Origin: Orrella dioscoreae
GTDB taxonomy: Bacteria > Pseudomonadota > Gammaproteobacteria > Burkholderiales > Burkholderiaceae_B
Reading direction: 5' to 3'
Assembly: GCF_900089455.2 (NCBI RefSeq)
Contig: NZ_LT907988.1
Location: 3,720,001-3,784,000, forward strand
Length of the DNA stretch: 64,000 nt
Numbering within the stretch: the stretch's first letter is position 1; every line of letters starts with the position of its first letter. A program made the translations under genes and the position numbers. Below, one piece after another: positions 7,716 to 15,882 of this stretch. The notes beneath the pieces were generated by a model that was not told the origin of the DNA, searched no databases, and saw only the letters and a program-made list of their open reading frames with translations.

Positions 7716-8603
7716 ATGGAACTTCGCACCCTCAGGGCCTTCGTCGAGGTCGTCCGCCAAGGCGGTTTCTCCCAGGCCGCCAAGGCCATCCACGCCAGCC
7801 AGCCCACGATCAGCAAGGCCGTGCGCAGCCTGGAGGAAGAGCTGGACGTCCAATTGCTGGACCGTGCGCCCGGCCAGGCCGTGCGCCTGACCAGCGCGGG
7901 CGAAATCGTCTACCGGCGTGCGCTGACCATGTTGGCCGAACGCGACGATCTGCGCACCGAGCTGGATGAGCTACGCGGGTTCAAGCGGGGAGAACTGCGG
8001 CTGGGCCTGCCGCCGCTGGGCAGCAGCGTGCTGTTCGCGCCCCTGTTCGCCACCTATCGCAGCCGATTCCCCAATATCGACATCCGCCTGGTGGAGCACG
8101 GCAGCAAGCGCCTGGAAGACATGCTGGGCACGGGGGAGATCGAGCTGGCAGCCTCGCTGATGCCGGTGCCGCCGCAGTTCGAGTGGCAGCCCGTCAGCCG
8201 TGAACCGCTGATGGTGGCGCTGGCCCAGGATCATCCGCTGGCAAGCCGCAACGGCATCGCCATGAAGGAACTGGCCGACACGCCCTTCATCCTGTTCGAC
8301 AGCGGTTTCGCGCTGAACCCGATCATCCTGGAGTCCTGCCAGCGCGCGGGCTTCGAGCCCTCGGTGGCCGCCCGCAGCGGACAGATCGACTTCATCATCG
8401 CGCTGGTGGCCGCGCACATGGGCGTGGCCTTTCTTCCCCGCATGCTGGCCGCGCAGCATGCCTATCCAGGGGTGACCTATGTGCCGCTGGAGGAAGCCGA
8501 CACGGTGTGGCACATGGTGCTGATCTGGCGGGCGGGCGGCTATCTGTCGCACGCCGCGCTCGCCTGGCTCTCGTTGACGCAGGAGACCTACGCGCCGCTG
8601 TAG
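7716..8603 (+). CDS. LysR-family regulator (CidR-like) of the lrgAB pair
   Basis: A 295-residue LysR protein. The winged helix occupies residues 1-60 (MELRTLRAFVEVVRQGGFSQ, then SQPTISKAVRSLE), followed by a periplasmic-binding-type effector domain. It is transcribed away from the lrgA-lrgB pair with a T-N11-A palindrome between them. This is the standard arrangement for CidR, which responds to acetate or pyruvate overflow in other bacteria; that ligand is inferred from context. Its 3' end overlaps the convergent PACE gene by 16 bp. Confidence 0.88.
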   Translation: MELRTLRAFVEVVRQGGFSQAAKAIHASQPTISKAVRSLEEELDVQLLDRAPGQAVRLTSAGEIVYRRALTMLAERDDLRTELDELRGFKRGELRLGLPPLGSSVLFAPLFATYRSRFPNIDIRLVEHGSKRLEDMLGTGEIELAASLMPVPPQFEWQPVSREPLMVALAQDHPLASRNGIAMKELADTPFILFDSGFALNPIILESCQRAGFEPSVAARSGQIDFIIALVAAHMGVAFLPRMLAAQHAYPGVTYVPLEEADTVWHMVLIWRAGGYLSHAALAWLSLTQETYAPL

Positions 8604-9031
8604 CCGCGGTTGCGCCAATACGCGGCGCGCGCCCGGTCATAGCCCAGGTTGTACAGATAGGTATAGGGCAGGAAGAACAGCAGCAGGCCGATGTCCAGCA
8701 GGAAGGCTTCCCACAGCGAGATCGACAGCCACCAGGCCGCCATCGGCACGATGGCCAGGATCAGCCCCGCCTCGAAACCCAGCGCATGCGCCACGCGCAG
8801 GCCCGTGTTGCGCACCCAGCCGCGCGCGCGCTCCACGCGCTCGAAGGCCGCGTTGTAGATCATGTTCCACGCCATCGCCACCAGCGAGATGGCGCCGGTC
8901 AGGATGCCCATGCTGAGCAGGGGCTTGCCCATCAGCCAGGCGAGCGTGGGCGCACACAGCGCCACGGCCATGATCTCGAACAGCGCCGCGTGCAGGACGC
9001 GTTCGGCGAGGGATTTCTTCGGGACAGTCAC
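8588..9031 (-). CDS. PACE-family efflux protein (paired bacterial transmembrane domain)
   Basis: A 147-residue protein with four membrane segments in two similar halves, each with an aromatic/Asn pattern (AWNMIYNAAFERVE and LPYTYLYNLGYDRAR). That is the signature of the proteobacterial antimicrobial compound efflux family typified by AceI. Members export chlorhexidine and probably short diamines. The start is a GTG at 9029-9031 with GAGG a few bases upstream; no ATG precedes it in frame. It is transcribed towards the CidR-like gene. The substrate is not deducible. Confidence 0.85.
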   Translation of the reverse strand: MTVPKKSLAERVLHAALFEIMAVALCAPTLAWLMGKPLLSMGILTGAISLVAMAWNMIYNAAFERVERARGWVRNTGLRVAHALGFEAGLILAIVPMAAWWLSISLWEAFLLDIGLLLFFLPYTYLYNLGYDRARAAYWRNRGYSGA

Positions 9032-9167
9032 AACGACCTCGGTACGGGGTTAAGGACAACGGGTGCCATTGTGTTCGGAAATTCCGGCATTTAAAAGATA
9101 GAATCCATCGGGATGGCCGATTGATAAATGAGGACAAGCCGCGATGGCCATTTATAGGGTCAGCGCA

Positions 9168-9214
9168 TTGACCCGCAAGACACGACCGCTAAAATGTATA
9201 TGCCAACAACATAT
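9168..9214 (+). promoter_or_regulatory. vapBC promoter with overlapping operator
   Basis: TTGACC (9168-9173), a 16-bp spacer and TAAAAT (9190-9195) form a good sigma-70 promoter. Immediately downstream ATATG-N7-CATAT (9198-9214) is a perfect inverted repeat covering the expected start of transcription. This fits autorepression by the VapBC complex. Confidence 0.65.
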
Positions 9215-9231
9215 CCCAACACGAGGCCGCC

Positions 9232-9462
9232 ATGGAACAAGGTGCCATCTTCAAAAGCAACCGAAGCCAGGCCGTCCGACTGCCCAAGGCAGCGGCCATG
9301 CCCGAAGGCGTCACACGCGTAGATATCCTCAGCATCGGGCGTACCCGCATCCTGGCGCCCGCCGGCGAAGCCTGGGACAGTTGGTTCCAGGCGGAAGGTG
9401 CCAGTGCCGACTTCATGGATACCCGAGACCAGCCCGCGGATCAGCACCGGGAGACCTGGTGA
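9232..9462 (+). CDS. vapB: VapB-type antitoxin
   Basis: A 76-residue protein with an AbrB/MazE-like swapped-hairpin N-terminus (AIFKSNRSQAVRLPKA) and an acidic C-terminal tail expected to wrap the toxin. The tail contains WFQAEGASADFMDTRD. VapB antitoxins neutralise a PIN-domain RNase and, with it, repress their own promoter. The ATG lies 17 bp after a palindrome that overlaps the start of transcription, and the stop codon overlaps the vapC start (TGATG), the usual coupled layout. The family assignment is firm; activity is not testable here. Confidence 0.88.
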   Translation: MEQGAIFKSNRSQAVRLPKAAAMPEGVTRVDILSIGRTRILAPAGEAWDSWFQAEGASADFMDTRDQPADQHRETW

Positions 9463-9887
9463 TGCAGAAGTGGATGCTCGATACCAACATTTGCATCTAC
9501 ACCATCAAGAACAGACCCGAACGTGTTCGCCACGCGTTCAACCAGCGCTCGAGCAGTCTCTGCATCAGTACGATTTCCGCGATGGAACTGGTATACGGCG
9601 CGGAGAAATCCGCGTCCCCCGCCCGCAACCTCGCCACAGTGGAAGGTTTTCTGGCCCGCCTGGACGTCCTCGACTATGACCGCGCCGCCGCGATCAATAC
9701 TGGTCAACTGCGCGCCGAGCTGGCCCAGGCCGGCACGCCCATCGGCGCCTACGATGCCATGATCGCGGGACATGCGCGTTCCAGGGGTTTCGTGCTGGTC
9801 AGCAACAACACCCGCGAATTCACCCGTGTACCGGGCCTGCGCCTGGAGGATTGGGCCCTGGGACCTGAAGACACCCCCCCCCTCTAG
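9462..9887 (+). CDS. vapC: VapC-type PIN-domain RNase toxin
   Basis: A 141-residue PIN-domain protein. The acidic metal-binding set looks complete: Asp7 in MLDTNICIY, Glu42 in SAMELVYGAEKS, Asp98 in AYDAMIAGHA, and the Asn pair at 115-116 in LVSNNTREF. VapC toxins are Mg2+-dependent RNases that cut tRNA or rRNA; the target RNA is unknown. The start ATG overlaps the vapB stop by one base. The intact catalytic set suggests the module is active rather than a relic. The next gene, a LysR regulator, starts only 14 bp after the stop. Confidence 0.9.
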   Translation: MQKWMLDTNICIYTIKNRPERVRHAFNQRSSSLCISTISAMELVYGAEKSASPARNLATVEGFLARLDVLDYDRAAAINTGQLRAELAQAGTPIGAYDAMIAGHARSRGFVLVSNNTREFTRVPGLRLEDWALGPEDTPPL

Positions 9888-9901
9888 GGTCTGCGCCTGC
9901 C

Positions 9902-10768
9902 ATGGCCTACTCGCTGGACACCCTCACCGCCTTCGTCGAAGCCGCCGCGCTGGGCTCGTTTTCCGCCGCGGCGCGCAAGCTGGGCAAAAGCCAGTCCACC
10001 ATCAGCGAGGCCATCGCCAACCTGGAAATCGACCTGGGCGTGGCGCTGTTCGAGCGCAGCGGCCGCCAGCCCGTGCTGACCGCCGCGGGCCACGCCCTGC
10101 TCGTGCAGGCGCGCGGCGTGCTCAGCGCCAACGAGAAGCTGGGCCGGCTGGCCAGCCGCCTGGCCGGCGGCCATGAGCCGCGCCTGACCCTGGCACTGTC
10201 GGACACCTTCCAGTCCGAGGAGTGGGAAAGCATCCTGGCCGAGATCGACCAGCGCTATCCGGACATGGAGTTCGAGTGCCTGATTTCGGAAGACGCCGAT
10301 GTCGTCGTCACCGTGCAGCGGGGCCGGGCAAACCTGGGATTGCTGGCGGCCCGCGGCAGTTATCCGCCCGACCTGGCATCAGCCACGCTGCCGCACCTGT
10401 CGGAAATGGTGCTGGTGGCGGGTGCCTCGCACCCGCTGGCCAAGCTGCGCGAGGTCACCGATGAGGACATCTACGCGGCCCGCGAACTGCGCATCGCCCT
10501 GTATGAAAGCCCGCAGGAAGGGCCGACGCATTCGTCCCGCTGCTGGTCCGCGCCCAGCTACCTGATGCTGCTGGAGATGGCGGTGGCCGGTTTTGGCTGG
10601 ACCCGCATGCCGCGCTGGATGATCACCCGCTTCGCGCCGCCGGGCAGTGTCGTGGAGCTGAAAGCGGCGGGATGGCCGAAACGGATCGCGGTGGATGCGC
10701 TGTGGTCGAACCAGAAGGCGCTGGGACCGGCGGGAAGCTGGCTGTTGGAGCGGGTGTTGAAGCGTTAG
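9902..10768 (+). CDS. LysR-family transcriptional regulator
   Basis: A 288-residue LysR protein with the winged helix at residues 1-62 (TLTAFVEAAALGSFSAAARKLGKSQSTISEAIANLE) and an effector-binding domain behind it. It sits in the same direction right after vapC and before an Xre/nucleotidyltransferase pair, and there is no divergent metabolic gene, so no target is suggested by context. It may be read from its own promoter or through vapBC. The ligand is unknown. Confidence 0.85.
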   Translation: MAYSLDTLTAFVEAAALGSFSAAARKLGKSQSTISEAIANLEIDLGVALFERSGRQPVLTAAGHALLVQARGVLSANEKLGRLASRLAGGHEPRLTLALSDTFQSEEWESILAEIDQRYPDMEFECLISEDADVVVTVQRGRANLGLLAARGSYPPDLASATLPHLSEMVLVAGASHPLAKLREVTDEDIYAARELRIALYESPQEGPTHSSRCWSAPSYLMLLEMAVAGFGWTRMPRWMITRFAPPGSVVELKAAGWPKRIAVDALWSNQKALGPAGSWLLERVLKR

Positions 10769-10776
10769 CAGTAAGC

Positions 10777-10841
10777 ATAAATTGACCAATATTTTAGTCA
10801 ATTTATATGGTAATTTGGCTTTCATCCACCCAAATATGGGT
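10777..10841 (+). promoter_or_regulatory. Promoter and palindromic operator of the Xre/nucleotidyltransferase module
   Basis: ATAAATTGAC (10777-10786) and GTCAATTTAT (10797-10806) are perfect 10-bp inverted arms. They embed a promoter: TTGACC at 10782-10787, 16-bp spacer, TATATG at 10804-10809. A second small dyad ACCCA-AATA-TGGGT follows at 10828-10841, 18 bp before the start codon. The region is much more A+T-rich than its surroundings. Autorepression by the Xre protein is the natural reading. Confidence 0.55.
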
Positions 10842-10859
10842 CACTGCCGTGAGCCAGCC

Positions 10860-11357
10860 ATGACGACCTATCTTGCAAATATTGGAAGCGCCGTCCGTAC
10901 TCGCCGCGATGCCCTGGGCCTGTCACAACAACGGCTGGCCCATCTCAGCGGTCTGTCGCGGCAGACGCTCAGTGGCCTCGAGAACGGCACACTGCAAGAC
11001 CTGGGGTTCAATCGCGTTGCCCAAGTCTTGAATCTCCTCGGCTTGAATGCCCCCGCTCCCAGCACGCAAGCCCGGGATCAGAAGCACGGGCTATGGATGG
11101 CTGCCAAGACCGCCAGCGTCAGCTACAAGCGCGAACTTGATGCAGACACCCTGGCCCATGCGCTGGCCACGGGCAACGTCCCCGATGCGTTCCTCGCTCA
11201 CGTAGCGAAACTGCTGGAAGAGGCCCCCCTGCCCATCGTGGTCATGGCCGTGGAAGAAACGGCCCAACGTGAACAGGTAAAGCCGCAGCATGTCTGGCGC
11301 AACGTCGCCAAACTGGCAAAGGACCTTGAACTTTCCAGACAGGACGTGCTGGCATGA
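10860..11357 (+). CDS. Xre-family regulator, probable antitoxin of an AbiEii-type module
   Basis: A 165-residue protein with a Cro/C1-type helix-turn-helix at about residues 8-62 (ALGLSQQRLAHLSGLSRQTL, then ENGT). A C-terminal domain of about 90 residues has no family I recognise. The ATG at 10860 follows an A+T-rich region with two palindromes; the frame is open from 10782 but that would cover the promoter. Its stop overlaps the start of the nucleotidyltransferase gene (ATGA). The arrangement matches Xre/COG5340-type antitoxins paired with AbiEii/MenT-like toxins. The antitoxin role is inferred from that pairing and not from a recognisable neutralising domain. Confidence 0.75.
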   Translation: MTTYLANIGSAVRTRRDALGLSQQRLAHLSGLSRQTLSGLENGTLQDLGFNRVAQVLNLLGLNAPAPSTQARDQKHGLWMAAKTASVSYKRELDADTLAHALATGNVPDAFLAHVAKLLEEAPLPIVVMAVEETAQREQVKPQHVWRNVAKLAKDLELSRQDVLA

Positions 11358-12013
11358 CCGCCTCCCGCGAGCTCCCTTCCGGGCCGTGGGAAGTCCTTCT
11401 GTCACGGGCGCTTTCTCTGCTCGCCGACCTGCAAAGTATCGGTGGCATCTCGGACCCATATTGGACGCTTGGCGGCGGCACCGTGCTGATGTTCCGGCAC
11501 GACCATCGCACCAGCAAGGACATCGACATCTTTGTCCCGGATCCCCAGTACCTGGGATACCTGACGCCTCGCCTGAGCGATCGTACCGCGGATCTCACGA
11601 CAAACTACGTTGAAGATCCAAGCTCATATATCAAGCTCCAGTTCGAAGAGGGCGAGATCGATTTCGTGGCATCGCCCAATCTCCTGAAGAATGCCTGGGA
11701 GCGGTGGGAAATTCAGGGGCAGGCAATACGCGTCGAGCACTCCGCTGAAATCATTGCCAAGAAAATGTTCCACCGGGGCAATCAGGCAAGTGCGCGAGAC
11801 CTGTTCGACCTGTGCCTCGTCATCGAGCGGGAGCCCGACATGCTGATGACGGCCGCGCCACACCTGCTGCTGCATCGGGACGCCTTTCTTGCCCGCATCC
11901 AAAAGCCTTCGGCCATATTGCGCAGCAGCTTCGAAGCCATCGACACACGTCGTTATACGCCCAGCTTCGCGCACTGCGTCGACGTCGCGTCGTCCTTCCT
12001 CAAAAACCTTTAG
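11354..12013 (+). CDS. AbiEii/AbiGii-type nucleotidyltransferase, probable toxin
   Basis: A 219-residue protein with the hallmarks of the AbiEii nucleotidyltransferase family. A Gly-rich nucleotide-binding turn at residues 40-42 is followed by TSKDIDIF (53-60), whose two aspartates (56, 58) bind metal. Further along come KLQFEEGEIDFVASP with another acidic pair, and the typical KKMFHRG...ARDLFDL block. Relatives transfer nucleotides to tRNA 3' ends or bind GTP and stop growth; some protect against phage by abortive infection. It is coupled to the upstream Xre gene by a four-base overlap. The active-site residues appear intact. It ends eight bases before the convergent pdxY stop. Confidence 0.8.
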   Translation: MTASRELPSGPWEVLLSRALSLLADLQSIGGISDPYWTLGGGTVLMFRHDHRTSKDIDIFVPDPQYLGYLTPRLSDRTADLTTNYVEDPSSYIKLQFEEGEIDFVASPNLLKNAWERWEIQGQAIRVEHSAEIIAKKMFHRGNQASARDLFDLCLVIEREPDMLMTAAPHLLLHRDAFLARIQKPSAILRSSFEAIDTRRYTPSFAHCVDVASSFLKNL

Positions 12014-12020
12014 GCCACCC

Positions 12021-12866
12021 TCACGCCTCGTCCGCCCACCGCTCCGGCACGAAGCGGCGCGACGGCGCCAGCACCTGGCGCATCACCTGTGTCAGCGGCA
12101 TCTCCGGCGCGCCGCGTTGTTCTGCCGCCTCGATCACCGCGAAGATCCCACCCACGCCCAATGCCAAGGCGTTGGCCAGGCTTTCGCCTTCCAGCCACGC
12201 GGCCAGGAAACGCGCCGTCATCACATCGCCCGTTCCCGTCAGCGCGGGAGACAGCAGTGGCGTGCGCACGCGCCATACCTCGCCCTTCGCCGTGCCCGCC
12301 ACGTTGGCCACGGTACCGTCTTCGGCGGGCACGCTGCTGACGACCACCGGCCGGTTGGCCGGTCCGCTCAGGGCACGCAGGCGCGCCACGATGGAGGCGG
12401 GCTCGGTGCCTTGCAGGCGATCCAGCTCGAAGGTGTTCGGCGTGAGGATATCGGCCAAGGGCACGAGTGCTTCCGCAATGGCCTCCGCACAGGCCGGGTT
12501 CACGTACAGCCCCGACTTGGCATCGCCCATCACCGGATCGCACAGGTAAAGCACGCCGGGATGCTTGGCCTTCAGTTCACGGATGAAGGCGGCGGTGGTG
12601 CGCACGATCTCGGCCGACCCCATCCAGCCTGTCAGCACTGCCGTGATGTCAGACGGCTGCACGCGCTGCATGATGCCCGACAGCAGGTCACCCACTTCCT
12701 TGGCGCCAATGGGCGCCCGGGTGAAGTCGGGATAGTGGGGGGTATTGGAAAGCAGCGTCGTGGGGACCGGCAGCACCGTCAGGCCGGCGGCCTGGAGGAC
12801 AGGGACTGCTGCGGAATTGCCGGCATAGCCGTAGACGAGTTGGGATTGGAGGGAGAGGACGAGCAT
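12021..12866 (-). CDS. pdxY: Pyridoxal kinase PdxY
   Basis: A 281-residue ribokinase-fold enzyme that phosphorylates pyridoxal to pyridoxal 5'-phosphate in the B6 salvage pathway. It begins LSLQSQLVYGYAGNSAAVPV, the substrate-binding start of PdxY. It has the adjacent LSNTPHYPDF segment, the CDPVMGD motif in mid-protein, and the anion-hole/catalytic base sequence LTGTGDVMTARF towards the end. The length and motif order match PdxY rather than PdxK. The gene stands alone, convergent with the nucleotidyltransferase gene. Confidence 0.92.
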   Translation of the reverse strand: MLVLSLQSQLVYGYAGNSAAVPVLQAAGLTVLPVPTTLLSNTPHYPDFTRAPIGAKEVGDLLSGIMQRVQPSDITAVLTGWMGSAEIVRTTAAFIRELKAKHPGVLYLCDPVMGDAKSGLYVNPACAEAIAEALVPLADILTPNTFELDRLQGTEPASIVARLRALSGPANRPVVVSSVPAEDGTVANVAGTAKGEVWRVRTPLLSPALTGTGDVMTARFLAAWLEGESLANALALGVGGIFAVIEAAEQRGAPEMPLTQVMRQVLAPSRRFVPERWADEA

Positions 12867-12944
12867 GATGCGACGCGGGTGTCACGAAAATGAAAACCGA
12901 GATCGCATCATACGCCCCCCTTGGCAAGTCCTTTGGGAACCTCT

Positions 12945-14114
12945 TTATCGAACCACCCGCAACACCCTTCCCTTCTCCTCATCCGTCAGCAGATACAGCG
13001 CCCCATCCGGACCGGTCCTCACATCCCGGATGCGGGCGTCCAGTTCCTTGAACAGCACCTCCTGTTCTCCCGTCGGCACGCCATCGCGCATGGCGATCCG
13101 CCGTACGCTGCGTTCGGCCAGCGCCGACACGAAGACATCCCCGCGCCAGCCCGTGAACACGTCGCCCCAATACACCGTCATGCCCGACGGGGCGATGGAC
13201 GGCGTCCAATACAACACGGCGGGTTGCAGGCCCGGCAGATCGAGATGCGGCGACACCTTGGCGCCGGTGTAGTCCACGCCGTGGGTGGCCACGGGCCAGC
13301 CGTAGTTCTTGCCCGGCTCCAGCAGGTTCAATTCATCGCCGCCCTTGGGGCCATGCTCGGCTGAATACAGCTTGTGATAGCGCGGTTCATAGACGATGGC
13401 CTGGACGTTGCGGTGGCCCAGCGTGAAGATCTCGGAAGCCACGCCGTCCTGGCCCGCGAAGGGATTGTCGGGCGGCACGCTGCCATCCCGGTTCACGCGC
13501 ACGGAACTGCCCAGGTGATTGGAGGGGTCCTGCGCGCGTTCGCGGAAATCGAAGCCATCCCCCAGCGTCAGCACCAGCGACTTGTCGGGCAGGAAGGCGA
13601 TGCGCCCGCCGTAGTGCGCCCCGCCCGATTTCGCGGGCAAGGCGCTGAAGACCGTCTGCACGTCCTCCAGCTTGCCGTCGGCCAGCCGTGCGCTGATCAG
13701 CCGCGTGTTGTTGGCGCTGGACGTGCCATAGGCATGGGTCAGGAAGATGCGCTGGTTCTGCACGAAATCGGGATCCAGCGCAACGTCCATGAGGCCGGCC
13801 TGGCCCGCGACGAAGACAGGCGGGACGCCTTGTATCGGCTTGTCGACCAGCATGCCTTCCGGGGTGATGTGGCGCAGTTGGCCGGTGCGTTCCGTGACGA
13901 GCATGCCGCCGTCGGGCAGGAAAGCCAGCGACCAGGGGAAATGCAATCCTTCCACCAGCGTCTGGACCTTGTAGGGCATGGACGGCTCGCCTTCCTTGGC
14001 CTGCGCCACCGGTGCGAAGACCGATGCGCCTGCCAGCAATGCAGCGCCGCCCAGGGCCGACATCACGGCGCGGCGGCAGCCGCCCAAGGCACTGTTGAAT
14101 GTTCCCCGCATCAT
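12945..14114 (-). CDS. PQQ-dependent soluble sugar (aldose) dehydrogenase
   Basis: A 389-residue exported protein with a signal peptide (basic start MMRGTFNSALGGCRRAV, hydrophobic stretch, cleavage near AQA-KEG). The rest is a six-bladed beta-propeller of the YliI/Asd family. It shows FPWSLAFLPDGGMLVTER at the start, GGRIAFLPDKSLVLTLGDG, LGHRNVQAIVYEP with the catalytic-type His, and EHGPKGGDELN. These enzymes oxidise aldoses in the periplasm using PQQ; no PQQ synthesis genes are nearby. The start at 14112-14114 (ATG) follows GGGAG and overlaps the stop of the upstream membrane-protein gene (ATGA), so the two are coupled. Confidence 0.88.
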   Translation of the reverse strand: MMRGTFNSALGGCRRAVMSALGGAALLAGASVFAPVAQAKEGEPSMPYKVQTLVEGLHFPWSLAFLPDGGMLVTERTGQLRHITPEGMLVDKPIQGVPPVFVAGQAGLMDVALDPDFVQNQRIFLTHAYGTSSANNTRLISARLADGKLEDVQTVFSALPAKSGGAHYGGRIAFLPDKSLVLTLGDGFDFRERAQDPSNHLGSSVRVNRDGSVPPDNPFAGQDGVASEIFTLGHRNVQAIVYEPRYHKLYSAEHGPKGGDELNLLEPGKNYGWPVATHGVDYTGAKVSPHLDLPGLQPAVLYWTPSIAPSGMTVYWGDVFTGWRGDVFVSALAERSVRRIAMRDGVPTGEQEVLFKELDARIRDVRTGPDGALYLLTDEEKGRVLRVVR

Positions 14115-14614
14115 CCTGCTCTCCCTGCTACCGGTTTTGCCACGCGCCCCTGCACCCACAGCCGCGTCCAATAGGCATAGGCCCACGCGCCCAGCGCCCC
14201 GCTCGCAGCCACCGCCATCGCGCCCGCCCAACCGCGCGTGGCGGCGATGAGCGTGGGCATGGGGGCCGCGGCATTGGCCACTTCGAAGGCCGCCATCAGG
14301 CCGACCCAACCCGCCAGCGCGAACAGCGCGGCGCGCACCGCAAGGCTGCGTCCACGCGCAAGGAGGCCGGCCGTCGGCAGGGCGAAGAGCAAGGCCACGA
14401 AAGCCAGGCCGAACAAGGTGGGCGTGAAGCCGACGAGGTCCGCGCCGGTGGTGGCCACGCGGTCGCCGAACGTGACGGGCACCCCCAGCGACAGGATGTC
14501 GGCCAGGTTGATTTGGGTTTGAACGATGGTGCCCGACAGGGCCGCGACGGTGACCGCGCCCAGGAAAGGCGGGACGCGCCGCGCGAAGGCGACGCCAGGT
14601 GTGGGACGGTGCAT
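14111..14614 (-). CDS. Four-helix membrane protein coupled to the PQQ dehydrogenase
   Basis: A 167-residue protein with four hydrophobic segments and short loops. I do not recognise the family. The start ATG at 14612-14614 has GGAGG nine bases upstream. Its TGA overlaps the ATG of the PQQ sugar dehydrogenase by two bases, so co-translation is likely. Possible roles are anchoring the dehydrogenase or passing electrons onward, but no haem- or quinone-binding motif is visible and this is only a suggestion from context. Confidence 0.7.
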   Translation of the reverse strand: MHRPTPGVAFARRVPPFLGAVTVAALSGTIVQTQINLADILSLGVPVTFGDRVATTGADLVGFTPTLFGLAFVALLFALPTAGLLARGRSLAVRAALFALAGWVGLMAAFEVANAAAPMPTLIAATRGWAGAMAVAASGALGAWAYAYWTRLWVQGRVAKPVAGRAG

Positions 14615-14715
14615 GCTGCGCTGCCTCCGAAAGAAAGACCGTCGGGGGACGGGGCGAGCGTGCAGTGTACAGAAGCCGGACGCGCCGGCGACGCGGCGCT
14701 GACAGCCTGATACAA

Positions 14716-14749
14716 GCCGCCCGAAAGGTCTTGCACCTTGACGGGCGGC
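14716..14749 (-). terminator. Terminator hairpin after the enolase-Bug unit
   Basis: GCCGCCCG (14716-14723) pairs with CGGGCGGC (14742-14749), with an inner AAGGT/ACCTT stem. It lies nine bases past the stop of the Bug gene on the minus strand and is followed there by TTGTATCA. Confidence 0.6.
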
Positions 14750-14757
14750 CAGGCGCT

Positions 14758-15750
14758 TCACCCTTCCGGACGGATGTTCGCCTGCTGGATCACCTGGGCG
14801 AATTTCTTGCGCTCGGCACGGCCGAACTCGGCATAGCGCGCCCGTCCGCCGCCGCCCTCCGCCGCGCCGAACTGTTTCAGGCGCTCGGCCACGTCGGGCA
14901 GGGCCAGGACCTTGTCGAGGTCGGCGCTGAGCCTGTCGGCCAGCGGCGCAGGCATCCCGGCAGGACCGTCGACCGCGAACCAGATGCTGGCCTCGAAATC
15001 CGGATAGCCCTGCTCGGCGATCGTGGGCACGTTGGGCAAGGATTCCACGCGCGTCTGCAGCGTCTGGGCCAGCGCGCGCACCTTGCTCGACTGGATCAGC
15101 GGCGTGGCGGTGGTCATGCCTTCGAAGGCGTAGTGCACATGCCCGCCCATCAGGTCGGTCATGAGCGGCGCCGAGCCCTTGTACGGCACGTGCAGCACGT
15201 CGATGCCGGCGCGCGCCTTGAATATCTCCAGCGCCAGGTGCTGGGCCGAGCCGCTGCCCGCCGAGCCGAAGATGACCTTGCCGGGCTGCGCCTTGCATTG
15301 CTCGACGAGCGACTTCAGGTCCTTGGCTGGCTGGTTCACGTTAGCGACGAGCACGGTCGGCGTCTTGCCGACCAGGGCCAGCGGCGTGAAGTCGCGGTCC
15401 ACGTCGTAGCCCAGGTTGGGCTGCAGGCCGGGGGCGATGCCGTGGCTGTTGATGTGCGTGAGCAGCAGCGTATTGCCGTCGCCCGGTTGCTTGGCGACGA
15501 AGTCGGCGGCGATGACGCCCGCCGCGCCCGCGCGGTTCTCGACGATGACGGGGATGCCCCAGTCGGCAGCCAGTTTCTGGCCGATGAGGCGAGCCAGCAC
15601 ATCGGTGCCGCCACCGGCAGGGAAGCCGACGATGAGGCGCACCGGGCCGGACGGCAGCCCGGACGACGCCGCGGCGGCGCGCGCCAGCGAAGGCAGTGCA
15701 AGGGTGACGGCCGAGGCGGCGGCCGCGGCCAGGAAGGTTCTGCGTTGCAT
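14758..15750 (-). CDS. Bug-family tripartite tricarboxylate transporter substrate-binding protein
   Basis: A 330-residue periplasmic receptor. The signal peptide starts MQRRTFLAAAAASAVTLALP, with a twin arginine that could also serve Tat export. The mature part begins with the Bug hallmark PVRLIVGFPAGGGTDVLARLI, followed by VIVENRAGAAG, the HVPYKGSAPLMTDLMGG segment and LPNVPTIAEQGYPDFE. Bug proteins bind carboxylated small molecules and deliver them to a TctAB-type permease. No permease is encoded here, so it would have to share one. It follows an enolase-superfamily dehydratase in the same direction by 132 bp, so the ligand is probably that enzyme's acid-sugar or related substrate. The start is preceded by GAGGAGACAAGATC. 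Confidence 0.92.
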   Translation of the reverse strand: MQRRTFLAAAAASAVTLALPSLARAAAASSGLPSGPVRLIVGFPAGGGTDVLARLIGQKLAADWGIPVIVENRAGAAGVIAADFVAKQPGDGNTLLLTHINSHGIAPGLQPNLGYDVDRDFTPLALVGKTPTVLVANVNQPAKDLKSLVEQCKAQPGKVIFGSAGSGSAQHLALEIFKARAGIDVLHVPYKGSAPLMTDLMGGHVHYAFEGMTTATPLIQSSKVRALAQTLQTRVESLPNVPTIAEQGYPDFEASIWFAVDGPAGMPAPLADRLSADLDKVLALPDVAERLKQFGAAEGGGGRARYAEFGRAERKKFAQVIQQANIRPEG

Positions 15751-15882
15751 GATCTTGTCTCCTCGTCCGGCGGCCCGTGGCCGCGCGACTGTTGTCGTTG
15801 TCGTGATCCTGCTGCCCTGCGCGCCGCCGCCCCGTCTCTTGCGGGGCGTGCGGCGGCACTGCTCATTCCTCCGCCAAGCGGC

